In this document: positions 33,909 through 41,959 of the stretch, one piece after another
Layout: each line of letters opens with the position of its first letter
How positions within the stretch are numbered: the first letter of the stretch is position 1
Assembly (NCBI GenBank): GCA_963844575.1
Contig: CAWJOU010000005.1
Location: 2,046,001-2,110,000, forward strand
Source of the DNA: DASZUK01 sp963844575
GTDB taxonomy: Bacteria > Actinomycetota > Acidimicrobiia > Acidimicrobiales > RAAP-2
Length of the DNA: 64,000 nucleotides
Direction of reading: 5' to 3'
Notes under the pieces: model-generated
Database searches by the model: none
Seen by the model: only the letters and a program-made list of their open reading frames with translations
What the model was told of the DNA's origin: nothing
Translations under genes and position numbers: made by a program

Positions 33909-34795
33909 CGGCCCGGCGCCCACGGCAGCAGGACGCGTTCGAGCGTCCGGACGAGCACGTCCGTCAGTAGCCCCAGCACCGCGTAGCACGCGAGGCAGAC
34001 GACGATGACGTTCGACTGGAAGTACGTCTGCGCTTCGACGATGAGGTACCCGAGGCCGCTCGACGCGTTGATCTGCTCCGCGAAGACGAGCAGGAGCCAC
34101 GCCACCGCCATCGCCATCCGCAGGCCGACCAGGAAGCCGGGCAGCGTCGCCGGCAGCACGATGCGGCGGATCCGTTGCCACCGGCCGAGCCCGATCACGT
34201 CCGCCAGCTCGTGATAGCGAGGGTCGATCGACCGCACCGCGGCGAACGTGTTGATGTAGATGGGGAACATGACCCCGAGGCTGATCATCGAGATCTTCGC
34301 CGTCTCGCCGACGCCGAGCCACAGGACGAAGAGCGACTCCAGCCCGATGATCGGGACGAACCGCAGCATCTGGACGTTCGCGTCGATCAGGTTCTCGCCC
34401 GACCGACTGATGCCGGCGAGCAGCGCCAGCGCCGCGCCGAGCGGGACGCCGATGACGAGGCCCCAGAAGACCCGTTGCAGCGACGCCCACAGCGCGGCTT
34501 GGAGCGCACCGGTGGCGATCAGGTGGGCACCGGCCGACACCACCGCGCTCGGCGCGGCGAGCTCCTGCGGCCGGGTCCAGCCGGCGAGCGACGCGATCTC
34601 CCAGAGGCCGAGGAGCACGACGACGCCGATCAGCCGTTGGCTGCCTTTGCCGACCGACCGGTGCCGCTTCGTCTTCGTCGCGACGGCCGCACCGGCCAGC
34701 GGGAGCTTCACCAGAGCGGAGGACCCCGCCGGCGGCTCGCCGATCGGTGCGGGGGCGATCGGGGACGGGTCGGTGCGGACGTCCGAGAGCGTCAT
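33905..34795 (-). CDS. ABC transporter permease, sulfonate/taurine type
   Basis: 296 residues with about six membrane helices after a ~50-residue cytoplasmic N-terminus. The EAA-type loop is ELADVIGLGRWQRIRRIVLPATLPGFLVGLRMA. GLGYLIVEAQTYFQSNVIVVCL near the C-terminus is characteristic of SsuC/TauC. It overlaps both neighbours by 4 bp. Confidence 0.92.
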   Translation of the reverse strand: MTLSDVRTDPSPIAPAPIGEPPAGSSALVKLPLAGAAVATKTKRHRSVGKGSQRLIGVVVLLGLWEIASLAGWTRPQELAAPSAVVSAGAHLIATGALQAALWASLQRVFWGLVIGVPLGAALALLAGISRSGENLIDANVQMLRFVPIIGLESLFVLWLGVGETAKISMISLGVMFPIYINTFAAVRSIDPRYHELADVIGLGRWQRIRRIVLPATLPGFLVGLRMAMAVAWLLLVFAEQINASSGLGYLIVEAQTYFQSNVIVVCLACYAVLGLLTDVLVRTLERVLLPWAPGR

Positions 34796-35877
34796 GAGCC
34801 CGTGACCAGCTGGTTGAAGCGCGGGTCGAACTCCTTGCCGACCGGCACCGTCGAAGGGATCGCGCCCGCCGCCTTGTAGAGGCCGGCCAGCCGCTGCTGC
34901 GGACCGAGCATCGCGCCGGGCAGCGTGAAGAACGACGACGGTCCGATCGTCGTCGACACCGACGCGGCCCGGGCCGGCGAGAGGCCGTACTGCTGCTCGT
35001 AGACCGTCTGGATCACGACGCTCGGGTGGTTCTCGAGATAGGCGTACGCCTTGATCAGGCGCGTGATGTAGTCAGCGATCGCGGCCGACTTCGCCCGGTC
35101 GGCGAGCGCCGTCGAGTCGGCGATCAGGAAGTCCGCCCGTTCGGTGAGCGCCGTCGGGCGCGTGATGATCTTCGCGCTCGGGTTCGCCTGCAGGTAGGCG
35201 CTGAGCAGCGGCTCGACCTCGATGCCGGCGTCCGCCGACCCGCCCTGCAGCGTCGCCGCGACCTGCGTCGCCGGCACGTTGACCGGCGTGATGTCCGAGA
35301 GATCGAGGCCCGCGGAGTGGAGGCCCTCGAGGAGGGCCCCTTCGAGCGCCGTCCCCTCCTGGAACGCCACCCGCTTGCCGGGGAGCCCGGCCCACGACGT
35401 GATCGAGTGGGCGCCGGGCGACGAGACCAGTGCGTAGCCACTGCCCTGACTGGCCCAACCGGCGACCGCCGTCACCGTCTGCCCGGCCGATTGAGCGAGG
35501 ATCAGCGGCGTGCTCTGGATGAACCCGACGTCGAGCGAACCGCCCTCGAACGCCTGGAGCATCGGCGGCCCGCCGACGAACTCCGAGTACTGGACCTGGT
35601 ACGGCAGGTTCTTGTCCTCGCCGCTGAGCGAGAGCACCGTCGACAGGTTCTTCAGCTGCTCGCCGACCCGCAGCACCGTGCCCGGAGGGATCGCCGTCGC
35701 CGCGCTCTTCTGGGACGACGCCGCGCTCTTCTGGGACGACGCGGCCCCGGCCACGTCGTTACCGGTCGTCGTGACCGTGACCGACGCGAGCAGGGCCGCG
35801 CCGACCGTGGCCGCGCCGAGCACCGAGATCAGTCGGCGGGGCTTCAGGAGGTCGGTCTTCAGGAGGTTAGTCTTCAT
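34792..35877 (-). CDS. ABC transporter substrate-binding protein, sulfonate type
   Basis: 361 residues from ATG 35877. An ATG at 35886 is in frame but lies within the promoter -10, so it is unlikely to be on the mRNA. Signal peptide: KTNLLKTDLLKPRRLIS, hydrophobic stretch, cleavage near GAA. The mature start contains a duplicated SQKSAAS (an 18-bp DNA duplication around 35709-35745). GGSLDVGFIQSTPL, LPGKRVAFQEGTALEGALL and NVPATQVAATLQGGSADAG match SsuA/TauA-like proteins. First gene of the operon. Confidence 0.9.
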   Translation of the reverse strand: MKTNLLKTDLLKPRRLISVLGAATVGAALLASVTVTTTGNDVAGAASSQKSAASSQKSAATAIPPGTVLRVGEQLKNLSTVLSLSGEDKNLPYQVQYSEFVGGPPMLQAFEGGSLDVGFIQSTPLILAQSAGQTVTAVAGWASQGSGYALVSSPGAHSITSWAGLPGKRVAFQEGTALEGALLEGLHSAGLDLSDITPVNVPATQVAATLQGGSADAGIEVEPLLSAYLQANPSAKIITRPTALTERADFLIADSTALADRAKSAAIADYITRLIKAYAYLENHPSVVIQTVYEQQYGLSPARAASVSTTIGPSSFFTLPGAMLGPQQRLAGLYKAAGAIPSTVPVGKEFDPRFNQLVTGS

Positions 35878-35885
35878 TGCCGACA

Positions 35886-35914
35886 TATTTACTAAATCAG
35901 ACTGGTTAAGTCAA
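35886..35914 (-). promoter_or_regulatory. Promoter of sulfonate-type operon
   Basis: Minus strand: TTGACT (35909-35914), 17-bp spacer, TAAATA (35886-35891). The start point falls near ATG 35877, implying a nearly leaderless mRNA and fixing the start of the binding-protein gene. Confidence 0.65.
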
Positions 35915-36047
35915 GTATTGATCTCGGGACTGGGCCGGCATGAGGCCGGGACTGCGGCTGGGATGATGTCGGGACGGCCGGTCCGCCCCGGGGACCAGGC
36001 CCGGATCGGGGAGCGGCGGGACGGTCGGGGAACGCGAAGGAGGATCC

Positions 36048-36587
36048 GTGATCGACCTGGAGCCGGCGAGCCGCCGGATGATCGAGTTGCTGGCCGGCGT
36101 GACCGACGACCAGCTGGCCGACCGGACCCCGTGTGCCGCATTCACGGTCGGCGATCTGATCGACCACGTCGACGGAGCGTCACAGCAGTTCACCGCGCTG
36201 GCCAGCCATCGCCCGGCCGAGCCGGCTGGTGATCGCTTTGGTCCTGGTTGGCGCGGGCACGTCGATGGACATCTCCAGGCGCTCGCGGTGGCGTGGGACG
36301 ACCCGGCCGCGTGGCGGGGGAGCACCGCCGTCGCCGGCGTGGAGCTGCCGAACGAGCGATGGGGCAGGATCGCGCTGACCGAGCTGGTCGTGCACGGCTG
36401 GGACCTCGCCCGCGGGACGGGTCAGCCGTTCGACCTACCGGACGACACGCTGCAAGCCTGCCTCGACCACGTCGCCGAGTTCGTGCCGATGGCACCGTTC
36501 CCCGACCTGTGGGGGCCGCCGGTCGACGTCGCCGCCGATGCGTCGGTCCTCGACCGGATCGTGGCGATCACCGGCCGCGCGCCGTAG
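36048..36587 (+). CDS. Maleylpyruvate isomerase-like (mycothiol-dependent/DinB fold) protein
   Basis: 179 residues of the TIGR03086 type: MIELLAGVTDDQLADRTPCAAFTVGDLIDHV begins the four-helix bundle with the metal-binding His in LIDHV, and ELVVHGWDLARGTGQ carries the second His motif. Such proteins use mycothiol as cofactor or thiol donor in actinobacteria. Convergent with the next gene. Substrate unknown. Confidence 0.85.
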   Translation: MIDLEPASRRMIELLAGVTDDQLADRTPCAAFTVGDLIDHVDGASQQFTALASHRPAEPAGDRFGPGWRGHVDGHLQALAVAWDDPAAWRGSTAVAGVELPNERWGRIALTELVVHGWDLARGTGQPFDLPDDTLQACLDHVAEFVPMAPFPDLWGPPVDVAADASVLDRIVAITGRAP

Positions 36588-36595
36588 ATCGTCGG

Positions 36596-37222
36596 CTACT
36601 TGTCGTCGACCCGCCGGTAGAGGGCCATCTGCATCGCCGACCCGCTGAGACCTTCCGCGTGGCGGTCGCGGAACCACAGCCACGTCGACCCGGTCAGCAG
36701 CTTCTCGTTGGTCGCCTGGAACGTCCCGAGGTCGGGATAGCCGCTCAGCCAGGCGAACGCGCCCATCGTGCCGGTGACGGCCCGGACGAACAGCGACGGG
36801 ACGCCGGTGATCTCCTCCGACTTCTTCATGATCTCGACGCCGGACGTCAGGCCGCGGTCGAGCGTGCCCTGGGCGCCGACGGCCTCGAGGCTCCGGACGT
36901 ACCGGCTCGACGTCTCGACCGCCGGGTCGCCGTGGACGACGCCGAGGATCACGTCGTCGGCTGGCCCGACCGCCGACGCTGCGCCGTCCCGGGCGAGCTG
37001 GCCGTAGGCGTCGTCGTCCCGGAGCCCGCCAACCGCCCGGTCGAGCGCGGCGAGATCGTCCCACCACGACGTCCACCGCACCGTGCCCGTACCCGGCGAG
37101 TAGGCCTTTTCCCACAGCCGGACGTCGTTGCCGGTCACCTCGGCCATGCGGGCCCGGACGGCCGCCGCCCAGTCGACGTCGGTTTCGTTCTGCAGTTGGC
37201 GGCTGCGCACGTAGAGGTACAT
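36596..37222 (-). CDS. Conserved protein of unknown function
   Basis: 208 residues; MYLYVRSRQLQNE at the start and two long regions of mixed alpha/beta sequence. The pattern (VRWTSWWDDLAALDRAVGGLRDDDAY, later TGVPSLFVRAVTGTMGAFAWLSGYPDL) looks like a duplicated ferredoxin-like/dimeric alpha-beta barrel such as NIPSNAP-type proteins, but this is a guess from appearance. No signal peptide. It is 11 bp from the divergent secreted-repeat gene, so their promoters must overlap the coding starts. Confidence 0.65.
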   Translation of the reverse strand: MYLYVRSRQLQNETDVDWAAAVRARMAEVTGNDVRLWEKAYSPGTGTVRWTSWWDDLAALDRAVGGLRDDDAYGQLARDGAASAVGPADDVILGVVHGDPAVETSSRYVRSLEAVGAQGTLDRGLTSGVEIMKKSEEITGVPSLFVRAVTGTMGAFAWLSGYPDLGTFQATNEKLLTGSTWLWFRDRHAEGLSGSAMQMALYRRVDDK

Positions 37223-37233
37223 AGTCCGAGGTT

Positions 37234-38850
37234 ATGCGCTCGCCGACGGCCCGGCGGACTAGGTTTCGTTCGGTGAGACGGCTGGCCGCGGCACGGGCGA
37301 CCCTGCTCGCCGCGCTGCTCGCCGCGGCCATGCTCGTCGGCATCGCGCCGATCGGTCCGGCTGGCGCCGTCGCTGGCCTGCTGCCGCCGAACTTTCCGTC
37401 GGCCAACATCGGCTGGCAGTACGGGCCGCCGTGCGCCAGCGGCCAGCTCGACCAGTCGACGGCCTGCCAGGCGTCGGAGCTGTCGCAGATCGACTCGGCG
37501 AGGGCGAACGAGGCGACCGGCCCGATGAACCTGCCGTCGAACTACGCCAGCCTGACGGTGCCGGAGCAGATCTTCGTCGTCACGGAGCTCGAACGGGTCG
37601 ACCGCGGCCTACCGCCGCTGCTCGGCCTGACCGCGACAGCCGACGCCAGTGCCCAGGCCGGCGCAGTCGCCGGCACCGACCCGGCGGCCCCGGCGGGCAG
37701 CCGGTCGGCCGCGACGGCGTGGTCGGGCGGCGACAACTCGCCGCTCGAGGCCGATTTCGGCTGGATGTACGACGACGGCTGCGGTACCGGCCCGGCCGGC
37801 GGTCCGGGGAGCGGGAACATCGCCTGCACGACATCGACGTCGTGGGACCAATGGCCGTCGTGGGGTCACCGCGACGTCATCCTGTCGAGCCTGCTGCTGC
37901 CCGGCTGTGCCGCCTGCGTCGCCGGCGCCGGGTACTCGACCGCACCGGGGTACCCGTCGTTCACGCTCGTCGTCGCCGCGCCGTCCGGATCGACGCCGCC
38001 GCTCGTCTTCACGTGGTCGGCCGACGTCCGCCCGTTCCTGGCCGTCGCGCCGCCGGGCTGCACGACGACGGACCCGAACGCCGCCCAGGGCTACGCGCTG
38101 GTCGGCGCGGACGGCGGCGCGTTCGCGTTCGGCAGCACGACGTTCGCCGGCTCGCTCGGCGGGACGAACCCGACATGGCCGCTCGTCGGCATCGCGGTCA
38201 CGCCGGGCGGCGGCGGGTACTGGCTGGTCGACGACGACGGCGGCGTCCACGCGTTCGGCGACGCCCCCGACCTCGGCGGCGTGCTCAACAGCCCGTCCGG
38301 CCCGCGGCAGTACCGGCCGGGCAAGGTGGCGTCGGCCATCGCCAGCACTCCCGACGGCCAGGGTTACTGGGTGACCGATCCGACAGGCGACGTCTACGCG
38401 TTCGGCGACGCCAGTTGGTTCGGCTCGCTCTCCGGGACGCACCCGACCCAGCCGATCGTCGGGATCGCGCCGACCGACGACGGTGGCGGCTACTGGCTCG
38501 TCGGCGCGGACGGTGGTGTCTTCGCGTTCGGCGACGCCACCTTCGACGGCTCGATGGGTGGCCGGCCGCTCAACTCACCGATCGTCGGGATCGCCGCCGA
38601 CCAGTCGACCGGCGGGTACTGGCTCGTCGCGGCCGACGGGGGGACGTTCGCGTTCGACGCGCCGTTCTACGGCTCGATGGGCGGGCAGCCGCTGGTCGAG
38701 GGGATCGCCGGCATGGTGCCGACGCCGAGCGGCGCCGGCTACCGGCTCGTCGCGTACGACGGTGGCGTCTTCAACTTCGGCGACGCCCAGTACCAGGGAT
38801 CGGCGGCCTGCCTCCAGTTGGCCGCGCCGATCGTCGCGGTCGCCGACTGA
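37234..38850 (+). CDS. Secreted protein with CAP-like region and beta repeat array
   Basis: 538 residues. Signal peptide with Arg-rich n-region and hydrophobic stretch to about residue 46. The N-terminal ~220 residues contain LTVPEQIFVVTELERVDRGLPPL and SWGHRDVILSS, suggestive of a SCP/CAP-like fold. The C-terminal half is an array of ~42-residue repeats of the form VGIAPTDDGGGYWLVGADGGVFAFGDATFDGSMGG, about five copies with decay at the end; a beta-propeller-like structure is likely. The same repeat occurs in the L,D-transpeptidase at 55687. Cell-wall or surface role inferred. Confidence 0.82.
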   Translation: MRSPTARRTRFRSVRRLAAARATLLAALLAAAMLVGIAPIGPAGAVAGLLPPNFPSANIGWQYGPPCASGQLDQSTACQASELSQIDSARANEATGPMNLPSNYASLTVPEQIFVVTELERVDRGLPPLLGLTATADASAQAGAVAGTDPAAPAGSRSAATAWSGGDNSPLEADFGWMYDDGCGTGPAGGPGSGNIACTTSTSWDQWPSWGHRDVILSSLLLPGCAACVAGAGYSTAPGYPSFTLVVAAPSGSTPPLVFTWSADVRPFLAVAPPGCTTTDPNAAQGYALVGADGGAFAFGSTTFAGSLGGTNPTWPLVGIAVTPGGGGYWLVDDDGGVHAFGDAPDLGGVLNSPSGPRQYRPGKVASAIASTPDGQGYWVTDPTGDVYAFGDASWFGSLSGTHPTQPIVGIAPTDDGGGYWLVGADGGVFAFGDATFDGSMGGRPLNSPIVGIAADQSTGGYWLVAADGGTFAFDAPFYGSMGGQPLVEGIAGMVPTPSGAGYRLVAYDGGVFNFGDAQYQGSAACLQLAAPIVAVAD

Positions 38851-38877
38851 CGTCGGCCGGGCACCGGGGCCGATCGG

Positions 38878-39642
38878 ATGAGGAACGACCTGACCCGGCG
38901 GTTCCACGTCGCCTACCACGACCCGTCGTTCGTCGTCCTCGAAGGCTTCCACCCGGCCCGCCACGCCATCCGGTTCGGGTCGGCACTGCAGACGGCGGTG
39001 ACGTACGACCGAGACAAGCTCATGAACCTCGCGGCGCGGCTCGCCCCCGACGTCGTGGCGGCCATCGACGACGTCGTCCAGGTCGTCGACCCCGTCCGGT
39101 TCGCCAACCTCTGCCCGCGCAGCCTGTCGAGCCCGCTGCTGTCGATCACGGCCCGGCCGCCGGTCGACGTCGATCGGCTGTTCGTCGCCAACGGCCGGCC
39201 GGTCGTCCATCTCGAAGGGCCACGCAACCCCGGCAACGTCGGCTCGGTCATCCGCGTCGCCGCGGCCGCCGACGTCGCCGCGGTGACGGTGTCCGGGCAG
39301 GTCGATCCGTGGTTGCCGGTCGCCATCCGCAGCGCGGCCGGGCTGCAGTTCGCCGTCGACACCGTTTCCGCCGAGCTGCCGTCAACCACCGACCGGACGA
39401 TCGTCGCCCTCGACGCCGACGGCGAGCCGTTCCGGCCGTCGACGCTCGATCCGAACACCATCCTGGTCGTCGGTGGCGAGCGCTACGGACTGTCGGCTGC
39501 GGTCCGCGAACGGGCCGACCGGACGATCGCCGTGCCGATGCGCCCGGGCGTCTCCAGCATCAACCTGGCCACCGCGGTCTCCGCGGTCCTCTTCTCGTGG
39601 AGGATCGCCGTCGAAGAGCGCACCGGGGCCGCGCCGTGGTGA
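38878..39642 (+). CDS. SpoU/TrmH-family RNA methyltransferase
   Basis: 254 residues. The SPOUT knot motifs are present: GPRNPGNVGSVIRVAAAA (motif 1), VVGGERYGLS (motif 2) and PMRPGVSSINLATAVSAVLFSW (motif 3). It methylates ribose 2'-OH in rRNA or tRNA with S-adenosylmethionine; the target cannot be told. An N-terminal ~100-residue substrate-binding domain precedes. It starts 27 bp after the secreted-repeat gene. Confidence 0.93.
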   Translation: MRNDLTRRFHVAYHDPSFVVLEGFHPARHAIRFGSALQTAVTYDRDKLMNLAARLAPDVVAAIDDVVQVVDPVRFANLCPRSLSSPLLSITARPPVDVDRLFVANGRPVVHLEGPRNPGNVGSVIRVAAAADVAAVTVSGQVDPWLPVAIRSAAGLQFAVDTVSAELPSTTDRTIVALDADGEPFRPSTLDPNTILVVGGERYGLSAAVRERADRTIAVPMRPGVSSINLATAVSAVLFSWRIAVEERTGAAPW

Positions 39643-39646
39643 TCGA

Positions 39647-41677
39647 CTAGGTCGCGGAGGGCAGCTTCTGCCACCACGTCGGGACGACCGGCGGGGGCGT
39701 CCCCGACCAGCGCCCGGTCGACGACGTCTCGCGGTGGTCGCGACCGAGGCGGACGAGGTCGGGAAAGAGGCGGGGCGCCAGCCACTCGCCGGCCGCCTCG
39801 GTGAAGTGGACGCCGTCGCCGCAGCGGAGGTCGACGCCGTCGACGCTCTGGTCGAAGTGGGCGCCCGGCGACGTCAGCGAGCCGAGGTCGAAGGCGGTGA
39901 CCGACGGCGAGTCGACCGATCGGACGACGTCGTCGATGATCGCGTTGTCGCTGACGACCCGTGTCGGCTCGTCTTCCGGCCACGGGCTGCCGTCGGGCTG
40001 GTCACCGCTGTCGTAGTACGGCGTCGTCAGCAGGACGACCGCGGCCCCCCGGGACTGCAGGACATTGACGGCCTGGTGGAACCGGCCGGTGAGGTAGCGG
40101 TCAAAGCCCGTCTGATTGATGTTCGACCACCGATCGTCGACCTGCTGGTCGAAGAGCTCGCCGCGGGCCAGGTAGACGACGACGTCGGGATTGAACTCGT
40201 CGACCCACCGCCGCCACTGGTCGATGAGCTCGTCCGGGTCGCCGAGCTTGCACGGCGCGCCGGGCGGCACGGTGTAGTCGAGCACCTTGATCATCTCGTC
40301 CATCGAGAGCGAGCAGCCGGGCGAGCCCTCGTTGACGAGGTCGACGTCGTAGTGAGCGGCCGTCAGCCCGAGCCCGACGCCGAGCGAGCCGGCGAGCGAG
40401 TCGCCGACGAGGAGGACCTTCGTCGCGCCGGGGCCGGTGACCGGCCGCAGTGACGTCGCGGACACCGGCGGCGACACCTGGCTCGTCAGGAGGAACGTGG
40501 CGACGGCCACCGTGACGAGCGTCAGCCCGGCCGCGACCGGCGCGGCGACGAGCGCTCGCCAGCCCGGGACGACGCGGTGCCGGATCGGCAGCTCGACGAG
40601 GCGGTACGAGATGGCGGCGATGCCGACCGTGACGACGAGTCGCTCCCCGAAGAGCAGCCAGCTACCGGCGCGCAGCCGGGGCCCGGTCATGACGAGCAGG
40701 ACCGGCCAGTACCAGAGGTAGACGCCGTACGAGATCCGGCCGAGCGCCCGGACCGGCCGCCAGGCGAGCGCCACTGCGGCCGGACCGCGCGGCGCGCCGA
40801 CGACGCCGGCGACGACTGCGGTCGCCGCCACCGCGGCCAGGAGGAAGCCGCCGTGGAATGCCAGGGCGGACGTCTCCGGGACGCCGAACCACAGCGCGGC
40901 GGTGCCGGCCAGCCCGGCCACCGCGACGCCGGCGAGCACCGGGCGGGAGGCGGTCGGCGGCCGGTGCGCCGAGCGACCGGCTCGCCGGGCGAGCACGATG
41001 GCCAGCGCGGCGCCGACGAGGAGGCCCTGGGCGCGGGTGTCGGTGCCGTAGTACGCCCGTGTCGTCAGCCCCCCGGTCGGGGCGAGCCACGCCATCGCCG
41101 CCGCGGACGCGATCGTGCCGACGACGGCCGTCCCGAGCAGGACGTCGAGCCGCCGGCGGTACGTCAGGCGGCGACCGATACGCAGGATCGCCAGCACGAC
41201 GAGCGGCCAGACGAGGTAGAACTGCTCCTCGATCGCCAGCGACCACGTGTGGAGGAACGGCGACGGTTGGGTGATCGCGCCGAAGTACGTCGAGTGGCCG
41301 CCGATGAAGTACCAGTTGCCGACGTAGAACACCGCGGCCGCGGCCGACGGCACGATGTCGACGTCGCCGAACGCGGCCGGCCACAGCGCGGCGACGACGC
41401 CGACGACCGCGACGAGCAGGAACAGTGCGGGCAGCAGCCGCCGGGCCCGCCGTCCCCAGAACCGCACGAGGGCGATCGTCCCGCTCTCCCGCCACTCCGT
41501 CAGGAGCAGCGACGTGATCAGGAAACCGGAGAGCGCGAAGAACGTGTCGACGCCGTAGTAGCCGCCGGGGAGCCACGAGAAGTTGTGGAACGCGATGACC
41601 CCGAGGACCGCGACCGCCCGTAGCCCGTCGAGGCCCGGCTGGTAGCCGAGCCGTGGGTCATCCCCCCTGCGGACCAT
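39647..41677 (-). CDS. Acyltransferase-3 membrane protein fused to SGNH hydrolase domain
   Basis: 676 residues from ATG 41677 (the frame opens further upstream but the family begins at LGYQPGLDGLRAVAVLGVIAFH). About ten membrane helices form the acyltransferase-3 domain, with the conserved His in AFHNFSW and DTFFALSGFLI. The C-terminal ~230 residues are an SGNH domain: GDS in LLVGDSLAG and D-x-x-H in GDGVHFTEAAGEWL. Such fusions O-acetylate cell-surface glycans (OatA/OafA-like). Convergent with the methyltransferase, only 4 bp apart. Confidence 0.92.
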   Translation of the reverse strand: MVRRGDDPRLGYQPGLDGLRAVAVLGVIAFHNFSWLPGGYYGVDTFFALSGFLITSLLLTEWRESGTIALVRFWGRRARRLLPALFLLVAVVGVVAALWPAAFGDVDIVPSAAAAVFYVGNWYFIGGHSTYFGAITQPSPFLHTWSLAIEEQFYLVWPLVVLAILRIGRRLTYRRRLDVLLGTAVVGTIASAAAMAWLAPTGGLTTRAYYGTDTRAQGLLVGAALAIVLARRAGRSAHRPPTASRPVLAGVAVAGLAGTAALWFGVPETSALAFHGGFLLAAVAATAVVAGVVGAPRGPAAVALAWRPVRALGRISYGVYLWYWPVLLVMTGPRLRAGSWLLFGERLVVTVGIAAISYRLVELPIRHRVVPGWRALVAAPVAAGLTLVTVAVATFLLTSQVSPPVSATSLRPVTGPGATKVLLVGDSLAGSLGVGLGLTAAHYDVDLVNEGSPGCSLSMDEMIKVLDYTVPPGAPCKLGDPDELIDQWRRWVDEFNPDVVVYLARGELFDQQVDDRWSNINQTGFDRYLTGRFHQAVNVLQSRGAAVVLLTTPYYDSGDQPDGSPWPEDEPTRVVSDNAIIDDVVRSVDSPSVTAFDLGSLTSPGAHFDQSVDGVDLRCGDGVHFTEAAGEWLAPRLFPDLVRLGRDHRETSSTGRWSGTPPPVVPTWWQKLPSAT

Positions 41678-41803
41678 GCCGACGACCGACCTTCCGATCG
41701 AGCCGACCGGTGCCTGCCCGGCCGGCGCCAACTGCGGCCGGCGAGGCGCCCTGGCCCGCAGATGCAGGCCACCGGCCGACCTCAATGGTACAACTCGGTG
41801 TAC

Positions 41804-41923
41804 TTAGGTGCCAGGCTCCCGGCCGCGGTCGTCGGGAATGGCGACGCTGACGGTGGCGGTGACCGCGATCCCGACCTGCCGCCGGCGTTCGTCGCCCGTC
41901 ATCCGTCGTGACCCCGTCGCCAC
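41804..41923 (-). pseudogene. Truncated TetR-type regulator N-terminus
   Basis: A 39-codon frame from GTG 41923: the start RRMTGDERRRQVGIAV looks like the first helix of a TetR-family regulator, then loses similarity and stops at 41804. Upstream on the minus strand are TTGATA (41954-41959), a 16-bp spacer and TAACTT (41932-41937), and the spacer holds the 13-bp palindrome TAGTTACTAACTA (41939-41951), as expected for an autoregulated TetR gene. It lies just downstream of the MFS exporter gene. It may be a deletion remnant or a chance frame. Confidence 0.4.
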
Positions 41924-41931
41924 GGGGCCCA

Positions 41932-41959
41932 AAGTTACTAGTTACTAACTACCTATCAA
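41932..41959 (-). promoter_or_regulatory. Promoter with operator palindrome
   Basis: Minus strand TTGATA-16-TAACTT with a perfect TAGTTA-C-TAACTA palindrome in the spacer (41939-41951) and a direct repeat AGTTACT. A/T-rich island in a G+C-rich region. Overlaps the end of the MFS gene. Confidence 0.45.

Noticed and set aside
37431..39650. Open frame of 739 codons on the + strand
   Set aside because: It crosses two real genes (secreted repeat protein and RNA methyltransferase) in another frame and is Arg-rich without motifs.
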